Shown one piece after another: positions 1 to 7,346 of a stretch of 32,152 nt of DNA. Location of the stretch: contig NKXK01000011.1 of the NCBI GenBank assembly GCA_004379165.1, forward strand, positions 1 through 32,152, given 5' to 3'. This DNA is from Rhodocyclaceae bacterium (GTDB lineage: Bacteria; Pseudomonadota; Gammaproteobacteria; Burkholderiales; Rhodocyclaceae). Both the position numbers and the translations under genes were made by a program. The notes under the pieces were generated by a model, which was not told the DNA's origin, did not search any database, and saw nothing but the letters and a program-made list of their open reading frames with translations. Every line of letters starts with the position of its first letter. Position 1 is the stretch's first letter.

Positions 1-26
1 GACAGGGCGGCCGGCCTTGCAGGGGC

Positions 27-404
27 TTACGGAAGTCGCTTGAGGCAGGCGGCGAGGGCGGCGTCCATTGTCGCCAGATGGGTGGCAAACCAGGCGGGCA
101 GCGCCTCGACGTAACTGCGGGCGGTTTTAAGACGCCCGGCCTTGGCGGCGCGGCCCATGAAAGCCATTTCACCGAGGACACGCAGGTGTTCCGAGGTGTG
201 CTCGCCGGTCGCCGGGAAGCGGCACTGCTTCATCAGCACGGCTTCACCGTCGAAATGCTGGCGGGTATGCTCGGCCAGCGCCTCGAGCAGGCCGGGAAAG
301 CTCGCATCGTCGGCCGCCGTCAGCGCCTCGAGATGGGCGACGAATTCCCGATGGGTGGCGTCCATGGCCACCACCCCGAGCGCATGACGCTCATCCCAGG
401 CCAT
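27..404 (-). CDS. Bacteriohemerythrin (125 aa)
   Basis: Small four-helix di-iron protein of the bacteriohemerythrin family, which binds O2 reversibly and serves in O2 sensing, storage or delivery. Visible ligand pattern: an N-terminal His (DERH, residues 4-7), THREF near 20, HFDGE with His and Glu in the middle, HTSEH further on, and a C-terminal HLATMD. The length matches single-domain family members. The ATG at 404 overlaps the stop of the upstream gene (ATGA), so translation is probably coupled. It is the last gene of a three-gene operon with a sigma54 promoter and NifA-type site. I infer a role in O2 handling during nitrogen fixation. No signal peptide or fused domain is seen. Family call is firm; the physiological role is inferred. 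Confidence 0.85.
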   Translation of the reverse strand: MAWDERHALGVVAMDATHREFVAHLEALTAADDASFPGLLEALAEHTRQHFDGEAVLMKQCRFPATGEHTSEHLRVLGEMAFMGRAAKAGRLKTARSYVEALPAWFATHLATMDAALAACLKRLP

Positions 405-961
405 CAGACGGCGCCGTGCACTTCGCGCTTGGCGTTGTTGGTCGTCTTGAGGGCTTCTTCGACCGACATTTCCGGGTACTTGTACTTGTTTCCCTTGAGC
501 GCATTGAAGACGGTGACGATCTTGTCCGTCGGGCCCTGACCCTTGAAGTCGCCTTTTTCCAGCGCGGCGAGGTCGATCAGTTCGTTCCAGCACAGGCCTT
601 CGGTCAGCGAAATGAAGACGACGGTGCAGCCGTTGATGGTGGACACGAAAGATTTGGGGATATTGACCGTGAACATCACGGCGATGGTCGCCGGGGTCAG
701 GTCGACACCGAATTTTTCCATGAAGTGTGGCCAGTGCTGCAGTTCTTCCAGCGAGCCGGAGATCAGCTTCAGCTCGTCGCCCTGGGCAAGGACAGTGGCC
801 TGCTTGAAGAGGGCGACCGGCGGCTTGCGACGGCCCTGGTCATCGGCGACTTCGCCTTCGATGACGATCAGTTCGCCGCGATAGCCTTCCCAGCCGGCGT
901 CACTGCCTGCTTCGCGGAAATTGGAGTTGAAAAAGTACGGTGCGTAACGGTCAAGCAACAT
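404..961 (-). CDS. Conserved-looking protein of unknown function (185 aa), nif-linked operon
   Basis: I do not recognise this protein. It looks soluble, with no signal peptide or membrane segment, and has a mixed alpha/beta composition. There are only two Cys (in INGC and GLCW), so no obvious metal site. The C-terminal third is Lys-rich and polar. The start is well supported: GGGAGG lies about 7 nt before the ATG at 961. It follows the SIR2-like gene by 30 nt and overlaps the hemerythrin start by 3 nt, so the three are almost certainly co-transcribed. The only functional clue is this context: a shared promoter of the NifA/sigma54 type upstream of the first gene. Confidence 0.75.
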   Translation of the reverse strand: MLLDRYAPYFFNSNFREAGSDAGWEGYRGELIVIEGEVADDQGRRKPPVALFKQATVLAQGDELKLISGSLEELQHWPHFMEKFGVDLTPATIAVMFTVNIPKSFVSTINGCTVVFISLTEGLCWNELIDLAALEKGDFKGQGPTDKIVTVFNALKGNKYKYPEMSVEEALKTTNNAKREVHGAV

Positions 962-991
962 GGTGATACCTCCCTTTTTTTGGAAATGTTT

Positions 992-1828
992 TCAGGCGGC
1001 CTCGACGGCGCCGATGAATTCGAAAATGTCGGCGTCGATGATTTCGAGGCCGATCTTCTTGCAATAGCGTTTTTCCTTCTCCGTCGGCTCAGCGATGAAG
1101 ACCCAGCCGGCGGGTTCGGCCGCCGACCAGATGATGTCGGCCATCACCATGCGCTCGGTGTCGCGATTCAGGCGCATGCCCATCAGCAGGTACTGCTTGC
1201 CCTTGCGCAGGGCCTTGACCTCGGGCGGGATCGAATAGCCGCCCATCAGCTCGGTGATGAAATCGACGTAGTCGGCGTCGGACGCGATGTAGATGCCCTC
1301 CGGGCGCGGTGTGCCCATCGGCTTGAAGAGGATGGGGAGCGCCGGGTTGATCGTTTCGGTCGGCACGTAGGCATTACCGTTCCAGAAGTAGAGCTTGTAG
1401 CGGAAGGCCGTGCCGGCAATGCGCGCGATGCCGACGATCAGGGTATGCGGGACATCGGCGTAGGAGTCCTGCAGTTGCGTGTCGCGGTTGATGTCGATGA
1501 CGTAGGACGGGCGCAGCGCCTTGATCCAGTCATGCAGCGCGCCGCGCGTCCAGGTCGTCTCACCGTAGGTTTTGGTGAGGAACTTGGTGACCGTCGTGCG
1601 CCCGCGTTTCAGCTCGACATTCATCGCCGCGCGCGGGAATTCGTACATCAGCTTCGGCGCCATCGGCTTGCCGCCGTTCATGGCGATGATCAGCGAATCG
1701 CTGTCGGCGGGAATCCGCTCGCCGGTGGCGGGGTTGGTCACATCGGCGAGCACGCCGGGGCCAAGATAAGGCACGATGCTACCGTCCTTGAGGCCGGCGA
1801 GAAGCTTTTCGCGGAGTTCTGGGGTCAT
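992..1828 (-). CDS. Divergent SIR2-like domain protein (278 aa)
   Basis: Probably a SIR2_2-type Rossmann-fold protein; family members bind or hydrolyse NAD. The pattern is seen in order: PYLGPG (20-25) where SIR2-like proteins have a GAG-type nucleotide loop, DINRD (112-116) where they have a TNYD-like motif, FKPMG (168-172) where they have KLHG, SDADY (183-187) matching the usual TxxDY, and LLMGMRLNRDT (214-224) matching LFxGxSLxDxN. The expected catalytic His of the KLHG motif appears to be Met171, so enzymatic activity is doubtful. It is the first gene of the operon, and the ATG at 1828 lies about 22 nt below the predicted sigma54 transcription start. The family assignment rests on motif order only. 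The nif connection rests on the promoter. Confidence 0.65.
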   Translation of the reverse strand: MTPELREKLLAGLKDGSIVPYLGPGVLADVTNPATGERIPADSDSLIIAMNGGKPMAPKLMYEFPRAAMNVELKRGRTTVTKFLTKTYGETTWTRGALHDWIKALRPSYVIDINRDTQLQDSYADVPHTLIVGIARIAGTAFRYKLYFWNGNAYVPTETINPALPILFKPMGTPRPEGIYIASDADYVDFITELMGGYSIPPEVKALRKGKQYLLMGMRLNRDTERMVMADIIWSAAEPAGWVFIAEPTEKEKRYCKKIGLEIIDADIFEFIGAVEAA

Positions 1829-1861
1829 TTTGTCGGCTCTGAGTTGGGATCGACCCTACTC

Positions 1862-1877
1862 AGCAAATTCCGAGCCC
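1862..1877 (-). promoter_or_regulatory. Sigma54 -24/-12 promoter of the SIR2-like/hemerythrin operon
   Basis: On the minus strand the sequence reads GGGCTCGGAATTTGCT. Compared with TGGCACG-N4-TTGCT it keeps the invariant GG and GC with exactly 10 nt between them. Predicted transcription starts near 1850, about 22 nt before the ATG at 1828. A TGT-N10-ACA site lies 50 nt upstream, as at the nif promoters in this window. Confidence 0.75.
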
Positions 1878-1885
1878 AGAACGAA

Positions 1886-1930
1886 ACAACGCAGCGGTGC
1901 GCCTTTTCAGGCGCTCGGCCGCTGCGTTGT
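1886..1930 (-). terminator. Terminator hairpin after ureG
   Basis: On the minus strand a perfect 12-bp stem (ACAACGCAGCGG with its complement) encloses a second 6-bp stem, GCGCCT/AGGCGC, capped by a GAAA tetraloop. A short T-rich stretch (TTTCGTT) follows. It ends the urease transcript and separates it from the SIR2-like operon on the same strand. Its promoter-distal end is also the region from which the next operon is controlled. Confidence 0.75.
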
Positions 1931-1943
1931 CAGGTTTGCTACA
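1928..1943. promoter_or_regulatory. NifA-type upstream activator site (TGT-N10-ACA)
   Basis: TGTCAGGTTTGCTACA fits the NifA site TGT-N10-ACA exactly. Its reverse complement differs at one of 16 positions from the site upstream of nifV (30201). It is 50 nt from the sigma54 element at 1862 and overlaps the end of the ureG terminator stem. Confidence 0.7.
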
Positions 1944-1958
1944 GCGTATTTGGCGCGA

Positions 1959-2573
<615 letters not shown>

Positions 2574-2577
2574 GGTT

Positions 2578-3264
2578 TTACGATCTGAAGAGACGTGAAT
2601 ATTGAGTTTCGTGGCGGGCGCAGGCAATCGCGAAGCCCGGGGTGAAATTGGACCATGCCGATTTTGGCCGGTTTTCCGCGTTCACCGCAGTAGCCGGGAT
2701 GCGTGCCCCGAGGTCGGCCAGCAGGCGTTGGCCGGCGGCCTGGCCGAGCGGTACGGCCTTCAGCGCGGCCATCACCTGATTTTCAGCCCACGACCACAGG
2801 TAGGCGGTGAGGGCGGCTTCATGGTCGATCTGCCAGGCGGCGGCAATGCCGGCCCAGACGGTGGGAAAGGCCACTTCGGGCCAGGCTTCGACGGTTTGCG
2901 CCACGCCGGCAAGATTGTCGTCGCGCAGGTCGCGTAGCAGTCGGCGCAGCGAAAAGCCCATCTGGGCCGTTTCGGCGCGAAGCTCGGCCGATTCGCGGCT
3001 GGCGAGGAATTCGGCATTCAGGCATTCGACGTCGGCGAGGTCATGGGCTGACCACGCTGCCATCAGCGCCGCCAGCAGCGGCGCCTCGAAGCAGCCGATG
3101 CCGTGGTCGAGCAGGTCGGCGATCCAGCGGCCGGCCGTCGCCTCGTCGCGGATGATGCCAGCCTCGACGGCCCACTCCAAACCCTGCGAGTAGGTGTAGG
3201 CGCCAACCGGCAGCGCCGGGCTGGCCAGTTGCAGCAGGCGGGCGATTTGCAGTTGCGGGTTCAA
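2578..3264 (-). CDS. ureF: Urease accessory protein UreF (228 aa)
   Basis: Activates urease by forming the UreD-UreF-UreG complex and gating nickel transfer. All-helical UreF signatures are visible: [21 protein letters not shown] at the N terminus and the invariant tail [13 protein letters not shown]. The start is an unusual TTG at 3264 that overlaps the ureE stop (TTGA). No ATG lies near the conserved N terminus, so translation is probably coupled to ureE. Residues just before the tail ([14 protein letters not shown]) are encoded by a copy of a dispersed DNA repeat found elsewhere in the window (2648-2692). This replaces the usual acidic segment without a large length change. The function call is secure; the effect of the repeat on UreG/UreD contact is unknown. 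Confidence 0.95.
   Translation of the reverse strand: MNPQLQIARLLQLASPALPVGAYTYSQGLEWAVEAGIIRDEATAGRWIADLLDHGIGCFEAPLLAALMAAWSAHDLADVECLNAEFLASRESAELRAETAQMGFSLRRLLRDLRDDNLAGVAQTVEAWPEVAFPTVWAGIAAAWQIDHEAALTAYLWSWAENQVMAALKAVPLGQAAGQRLLADLGARIPATAVNAENRPKSAWSNFTPGFAIACARHETQYSRLFRS
2648..2692 (-). repeat. Dispersed repeat copy D (inside ureF)
   Basis: The minus strand reads TGCGGTGAACGCGGAAAA followed by CCGGCCAAAATCGGCATGG. It is close to the intergenic copy at 15092-15139, with only a few mismatches and two one-base gaps. It is translated in the frame ACT-GCG-GTG-AAC as part of UreF. Confidence 0.7.
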
Positions 3265-3803
3265 CGCGGCTTGAACTCGTGAATCTTCGGCACCGAGCGA
3301 TGCGGACCGTGGCCGGGGTTGTGCAGGGCGGCGTGGTCATGGTCGGCTTCTCCATGATGATGGTGGCCGCCGTGCGCGCCATACGCGCCAGATTCCGGCT
3401 GGAAGGGGGCGTCTACTTCGCTCACCGAGCATCCCAAGCCTTTCACCATCTCGGCCAGTACGTGGTCGGTCTGCAGACGCAATACACCGCCGTTTTCGGT
3501 CGGCAGAATCTGCACCGGCACGTGGCGGTTGCCGAGGTGGTAGGCGGCGCGGGCGAAGAGCAGCGGGCTGTCGGCGACGGCCTCGATCAGCTTTTCCGGC
3601 GCGGCGAGGATTTCGACAACGGCGCTGCCGTCTTCCGCCACCAGCCTGTCGCCGCCGTGCAGGTGATCGCCACGATCAAGGAAGATGCCAGCTTCAAGAC
3701 CGGAAGCGAGCGTCACCTTGAGGCGGCTACGCTTGCGTTCGTCGTAGGCCAAGGCCACCGAGTCGGTGGCGGAGGCGGTGGTGCGTTGGTTGAGGATGAG
3801 CAT
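3261..3803 (-). CDS. ureE: Urease accessory nickel chaperone UreE (180 aa)
   Basis: Dimeric metallochaperone that binds Ni(II) and passes it to UreG. The N-terminal beta domain and central ferredoxin-like domain are recognisable (LPTE, LGNRH, LQTDHVLAEMVKGLG). The C-terminal tail carries the His-rich nickel-binding segment GGHHHHGEADHDH and further His residues. It starts with an ATG at 3803 and overlaps ureF by 4 nt. It is separated from ureC by an 87-nt gap that holds a long inverted repeat. Confidence 0.96.
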   Translation of the reverse strand: MLILNQRTTASATDSVALAYDERKRSRLKVTLASGLEAGIFLDRGDHLHGGDRLVAEDGSAVVEILAAPEKLIEAVADSPLLFARAAYHLGNRHVPVQILPTENGGVLRLQTDHVLAEMVKGLGCSVSEVDAPFQPESGAYGAHGGHHHHGEADHDHAALHNPGHGPHRSVPKIHEFKPR

Positions 3804-3820
3804 GTTAGTTCGTCTTCAGC

Positions 3821-3880
3821 GTCATCCCCGCGAAAGCGGGGATCCACAATTCGCTGGATTCCCGCCTGCGCGGGAATGAC
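3821..3880. repeat. REP-like inverted repeat between ureC and ureE
   Basis: Two roughly 26-nt arms, GTCATCCCCGCGAAAGCGGG.. and ..CCCGCCTGCGCGGGAATGAC, are mirror images around a short AT-richer centre. The same unit appears at 5930-5959 and 15174-15241. As RNA it would form a stable hairpin inside the urease transcript and could tune ureEFG relative to ureC. Confidence 0.85.
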
Positions 3881-3890
3881 AGCAGGGGTG

Positions 3891-5597
3891 TTAGAACAGG
3901 AAGTAACGTTGTGCCAGCGGCAGTTCAGTTGCCGGTTCACAGACCAGATGCACGCCGTCGGCCTTGACCACGTAGGTTTCGGGATCGACGGTGATTTCCG
4001 GCGTAGCACCGTTGTGCACCATGTCGGACTTCTGCACGCAACGGCAACCCGAGACGGCGATCAGCGGCTTGCTCAGCCTCAGCGCGGCGACGGCAGGGTT
4101 GTTCAGCGCGGCCTGCGAGACGAAGGTGACCGAGGTTTTCAGCGCCTTGCCGAAGCTGCCGAACATCGGCCGGTAATGCACCGGTTGCGGCGTCGGGATC
4201 GAGGCGTTGGGATCACCCATCGCGGCGGCGGCGATCATGCCGCCCTTGAGGATCAGCGATGGTTTGACGCCGAAGAAAGCCGGTTTCCAAAGCACCAGGT
4301 CGGCCAGCTTGCCGACCTCGATGGAACCGACGGTGTGGGCGATGCCGTGGGTCAGCGCCGGGTTGATGGTGTATTTGGCGATGTAGCGCTTGACGCGGAA
4401 GTTGTCGTGGCGGGAGCTGTCTTCCGGCAGCGTGCCGCGCTGCAGCTTCATCTTGTGCGCCGCCTGCCAGGTGCGGATGATGACCTCGCCAACGCGGCCC
4501 ATGGCCTGCGAGTCGGAGCTCATCATCGAGAAGACGCCGAGGTCGTGCAGGATGTCTTCGGCGGCAATGGTTTCGCGACGGATGCGGCTTTCGGCGAAGG
4601 CAATGTCCTCGGCGATGCTCGGGTCGAGGTGGTGGCAAACCATCAGCATGTCGAGATGCTCGTCGATGGTATTCACCGTGTAGGGCATGGTCGGGTTGGT
4701 CGAGCTGGGCAGCACATTGGGCAGTCCGGCCGCCTTGATGATGTCCGGCGCATGGCCGCCGCCAGCGCCTTCGGTGTGGAAGGTGTGGATGGTGCGGCCC
4801 TTGAAGGCGCCGATGGTTGCCTCGACGAAGCCGGATTCGTTGAGCGTGTCGGTGTGGATGGCAACCTGAATGTCCATCTCGTCGGCAACGCTCAAACAGC
4901 AGTCGATGGCGGCCGGCGTCGTGCCCCAGTCCTCGTGCAGCTTCAGGCCGATAACGCCGGCTTCAACCTGCTCGCGCAGCGCCTCCGGCAGGCTGGCGTT
5001 GCCCTTGCCGAGGAAACCGAGGTTCATCGGGAAAGCATCGGCGGCTTCCAGCATGCGGTGGATGTGCCAGGGGCCGGGCGTGCACGTCGTTGCATAGGTG
5101 CCGGTCGCCGGCCCGGTGCCGCCGCCGATCATCGTGGTAACGCCGGAGTTCAGCGCTTCCTCGATCTGCTGCGGGCAGATGAAATGGATGTGGCTGTCGA
5201 TGCCGCCGGCGGTGACGATCATGCCTTCGCCGGCGATGACTTCGGTGCCGGGGCCGACGACAATCGTCACGCCCGGCTGGATGTCCGGATTGCCGGCCTT
5301 GCCGATGGCGGCGATGCGGCCATCCTTCAAGCCGATGTCGGCCTTGACGATACCGGTGATGGCGTCGACGATTAGCGCGTTGGTGATCACGGTATCGACG
5401 GTTTCAGCGGAAACGCGCTGGCTCTGGCCCATGCCGTCGCGGATGACCTTGCCGCCGCCGAATTTCACTTCCTCGCCGTAGATCGTGTAGTCCTGCTCGA
5501 CCTCGATGATCAGTTCGGTATCGGCCAGACGCAGGCGGTCACTGGTGGTCGGGCCGAACATTTCGGCATAGGCCTGACGGGTAATTTTATTCGCCAT
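3891..5597 (-). CDS. ureC: Urease alpha subunit UreC (568 aa)
   Basis: Catalytic subunit of urease: urea + H2O to ammonia and carbamate, with a dinuclear nickel centre in the cytoplasm. The full active site is visible with a +2 offset from the Klebsiella numbering: His136 and His138 (HIH), carbamylated Lys219 with His221 (LKLHEDWG), His248, His274 ([12 protein letters not shown]), the flap Cys321 with neighbouring His residues (MVCHHL), and Asp362 (SSDSQAMGR). Length is standard. The ATG at 5597 shares one base with the ureB stop and is preceded by GGGAG. Confidence 0.99.
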   Translation of the reverse strand: MANKITRQAYAEMFGPTTSDRLRLADTELIIEVEQDYTIYGEEVKFGGGKVIRDGMGQSQRVSAETVDTVITNALIVDAITGIVKADIGLKDGRIAAIGKAGNPDIQPGVTIVVGPGTEVIAGEGMIVTAGGIDSHIHFICPQQIEEALNSGVTTMIGGGTGPATGTYATTCTPGPWHIHRMLEAADAFPMNLGFLGKGNASLPEALREQVEAGVIGLKLHEDWGTTPAAIDCCLSVADEMDIQVAIHTDTLNESGFVEATIGAFKGRTIHTFHTEGAGGGHAPDIIKAAGLPNVLPSSTNPTMPYTVNTIDEHLDMLMVCHHLDPSIAEDIAFAESRIRRETIAAEDILHDLGVFSMMSSDSQAMGRVGEVIIRTWQAAHKMKLQRGTLPEDSSRHDNFRVKRYIAKYTINPALTHGIAHTVGSIEVGKLADLVLWKPAFFGVKPSLILKGGMIAAAAMGDPNASIPTPQPVHYRPMFGSFGKALKTSVTFVSQAALNNPAVAALRLSKPLIAVSGCRCVQKSDMVHNGATPEITVDPETYVVKADGVHLVCEPATELPLAQRYFLF

Positions 5598-5902
5598 TAC
5601 AGTGCTCCCTGAACGAGGCCGCGGAAACCATAGACTTTGCGGTCACCGGCCAGCGCCACCAGTTGCACGGTGCGCGTCTGGCCCGGCTCGAAGCGCACGG
5701 CGGTGCCGGCGGCGATGTCGAGGCGGTAGCCTCGGGCGGCCTCGCGGTCGAAGCTGAGGCCGGCGTTGGTTTCGTAAAAATGGTAGTGCGAGCCGACCTG
5801 AATCGGCCGGTCACCCGTATTGGCGACGACCAGAGTGATGGTCGGGCGGCCGGCGTTGAGTTCGAGTTCGCCGGCTTCGGCGAGGAGTTCTCCGGGGGTC
5901 AT
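5597..5902 (-). CDS. ureB: Urease beta subunit UreB (101 aa)
   Basis: Structural small subunit of the (alpha-beta-gamma)3 urease. It begins MTPGELL, like the MIPGE start of most UreB, and contains the conserved [12 protein letters not shown] and [12 protein letters not shown] segments and a VYGFRGLV tail. The ATG at 5902 is chosen over an adjacent in-frame TTG at 5905; AGGA lies about 9 nt upstream. It overlaps the ureC start by one base, so translation is likely coupled. Confidence 0.97.
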   Translation of the reverse strand: MTPGELLAEAGELELNAGRPTITLVVANTGDRPIQVGSHYHFYETNAGLSFDREAARGYRLDIAAGTAVRFEPGQTRTVQLVALAGDRKVYGFRGLVQGAL

Positions 5903-5929
5903 CAATTATTCCTAACGTAATTCTTGCTG

Positions 5930-5959
5930 CCGTCACTCCCGCCTGCGCGGGAGTGACGG
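5930..5959. repeat. REP-like perfect palindrome between ureA and ureB
   Basis: A perfect 13-bp inverted repeat, CCGTCACTCCCGC-CTGC-GCGGGAGTGACGG, lies in the 66-nt ureA-ureB gap. It is the shorter relative of the elements at 3821 and 15174. Confidence 0.85.
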
Positions 5960-5968
5960 AGCGGGCAA

Positions 5969-6271
5969 TCAAACTATCGGGTTATGCACGGTGACCAGCT
6001 TGGTGCCGTCCGGGAAGGTGGCCTCAACCTGGATTTCCGGGATCAACTCGGCGATGCCGTTCATCACGTCGGCACGGGTCAGTATCTGCGTGCCTGCGTG
6101 CATCAGCTCGGCCACGGTCTTGCCCTCGCGGGCGCCTTCCATGATGGCGCAGGTGATCAGCGCCACGGCTTCTGGGTAGTTCAGCTTCAGGCCCGTGGCC
6201 TTGCGCCGTTCGGCGAGCAGGCCGGCAGTGAAGATCAGCAGCTTGTCTTTCTCGCGGGGTGTCAGTTCCAT
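5969..6271 (-). CDS. ureA: Urease gamma subunit UreA (100 aa)
   Basis: Smallest structural subunit of bacterial urease. It shows the typical start [17 protein letters not shown], the core [12 protein letters not shown], and the C-terminal [21 protein letters not shown]. The length of 100 aa is exactly that of the family. It follows ureD by 9 nt and precedes ureB across a palindrome-containing gap. Confidence 0.99.
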   Translation of the reverse strand: MELTPREKDKLLIFTAGLLAERRKATGLKLNYPEAVALITCAIMEGAREGKTVAELMHAGTQILTRADVMNGIAELIPEIQVEATFPDGTKLVTVHNPIV

Positions 6272-6280
6272 GAAGACTCC

Positions 6281-7147
6281 TCAGGTATTCCAGATTCGGG
6301 GGATGACGGCCGGGCGGCCACAACAGGCCGGGCGCAGGATGGTCCAGAGTTGGGCAAACCACTGCCGGGCTGCCTCACTGTTGTCGCCCAGGTAACGGGC
6401 GATCAGAACGCCTGGCAGCGCGGTGATGCCGTGCTGCGACGCATCGGCCGGCGCGATGGCGCGCAGCGCTTCGAGCAGCGCAGCGGCGTGCTGCGGCAAT
6501 TCCGGAAAGCTGCACAGCAGCGTGCCGCACACCGAATGTCCCGCCCAACCGGCTGGACTGGCCAGCATCGGATCGTTACCGGCCACCTGGCCACGCTCCA
6601 GCCAGATTGGTTGACCGTCGCGGTCAACCCGAAAAAACAGCGAAATTTCGCCTTTTTCAAACCGCTCACCGCTTGCTGCTCGGCCCAGGCACAGGATGTC
6701 CAAGCCGATGTAGCGGCTATCGGCGGCGAGGCTGACGCGTGTTTCCATGCGTGCCTTCGCGCCGTCGAAAACGATGGTTTCCTGCGGCAGCCATTCCAGC
6801 GTTGCACCTTCTCTCGCCGTGAAATCGATGCACTGCGATGCCTCGAGCCCGCCACTGCGGTACCACTTGCCTGCCCCTGGCGTCGTCAGCTGGGCGAGTG
6901 CGTTGGTTCCAACCTCAGCGGCTATGCTCAACTGGTCGCCGCCCGCAATGCCTGATGGCGGATGCAGCACGATGGCCTGGCAGAGGGCTTCGCCCTCCGG
7001 ATATAACGCCTTCTGCACCCGCAACGGCCCACGATGCCGATTTTCGCGCAGCACCGTCCGTTCGCCAGCGCGGGCGAAGCCGAGGCGCAAATCCGCATGC
7101 CAGCTTGCTGCTGAGGCCGGCTGTGAAACGGGAAGACAGGAATTCAT
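6281..7147 (-). CDS. ureD: Urease accessory protein UreD (288 aa)
   Basis: Scaffold protein that binds apo-urease and, with UreF and UreG, channels nickel to the active site. Recognisable segments are RGPLRVQKALYPEG, HPPSGIAGGDQL, TTPGAGKWYRS and LPQETIVFDGA, in family order and at normal length. The ATG at 7147 (MNSCLPVSQ) is chosen over a TTG 24 nt upstream. It is the first gene of the urease operon and is divergent from the GGDEF gene across about 200 nt. Bases 6618-6650 inside the gene resemble the dispersed repeat seen elsewhere, but the encoded FFRVDRDGQPIW is ordinary for UreD. Confidence 0.95.
   Translation of the reverse strand: MNSCLPVSQPASAASWHADLRLGFARAGERTVLRENRHRGPLRVQKALYPEGEALCQAIVLHPPSGIAGGDQLSIAAEVGTNALAQLTTPGAGKWYRSGGLEASQCIDFTAREGATLEWLPQETIVFDGAKARMETRVSLAADSRYIGLDILCLGRAASGERFEKGEISLFFRVDRDGQPIWLERGQVAGNDPMLASPAGWAGHSVCGTLLCSFPELPQHAAALLEALRAIAPADASQHGITALPGVLIARYLGDNSEAARQWFAQLWTILRPACCGRPAVIPRIWNT
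6618..6650 (+). repeat. Possible dispersed repeat copy E (inside ureD, weak)
   Basis: The plus strand reads CGCGGTCAACCCGAAAAAAC and then GCGAAATTTCG. This matches the 5-prime half of the dispersed repeat well and the 3-prime half poorly. Because the antisense codons give normal UreD sequence, a chance match is possible. Confidence 0.35.
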
Positions 7148-7224
7148 ATGGGGATTATCCGGGGAAGCCAAGTGGGAGGGGAATACGCAGGAATACGCAG
7201 GGGTTGGAAGCGATACTACGGACC

Positions 7225-7253
7225 ATAATCCAAACCGTGCAGCCGTCGTTCAA
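7225..7253 (-). promoter_or_regulatory. Candidate sigma70 promoter for ureDABCEFG
   Basis: On the minus strand TTGAAC and GATTAT are 17 nt apart, about 80 nt upstream of the ureD ATG. This is the best -35/-10 pair I see in the gap. No sigma54 element or NifA-type site is apparent here, so urease is not evidently under nif control. Confidence 0.35.
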
Positions 7254-7321
7254 GCAGCTGTTCATCATGGGAAATGCCAGATACGCTCAATCCAAACTGG
7301 CACTATCAAAGCTGTTGAAGT

Positions 7322-7327
7322 TATAAT
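7322..7327 (+). promoter_or_regulatory. -10 box (TATAAT) upstream of the GGDEF gene
   Basis: A perfect TATAAT lies 20 nt before the ATG at 7347 in a locally AT-rich stretch. The -35 region at the right distance (near 7299) is poor. The predicted leader is short. Confidence 0.4.
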
Positions 7328-7346
7328 ATTTAACTGTAGTAAATCC

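Noticed and set aside
7186..7206. Short tandem AATACGCAGG AATACGCAGG near ureD
   Set aside because: Only two units, with no link to a known site. Recorded as a curiosity only.
6747..7346. Upstream extension of the GGDEF reading frame by 200 codons
   Set aside because: The extension is antisense to the ureD 5-prime half and crosses the intergenic promoters; the protein features begin after 7347.
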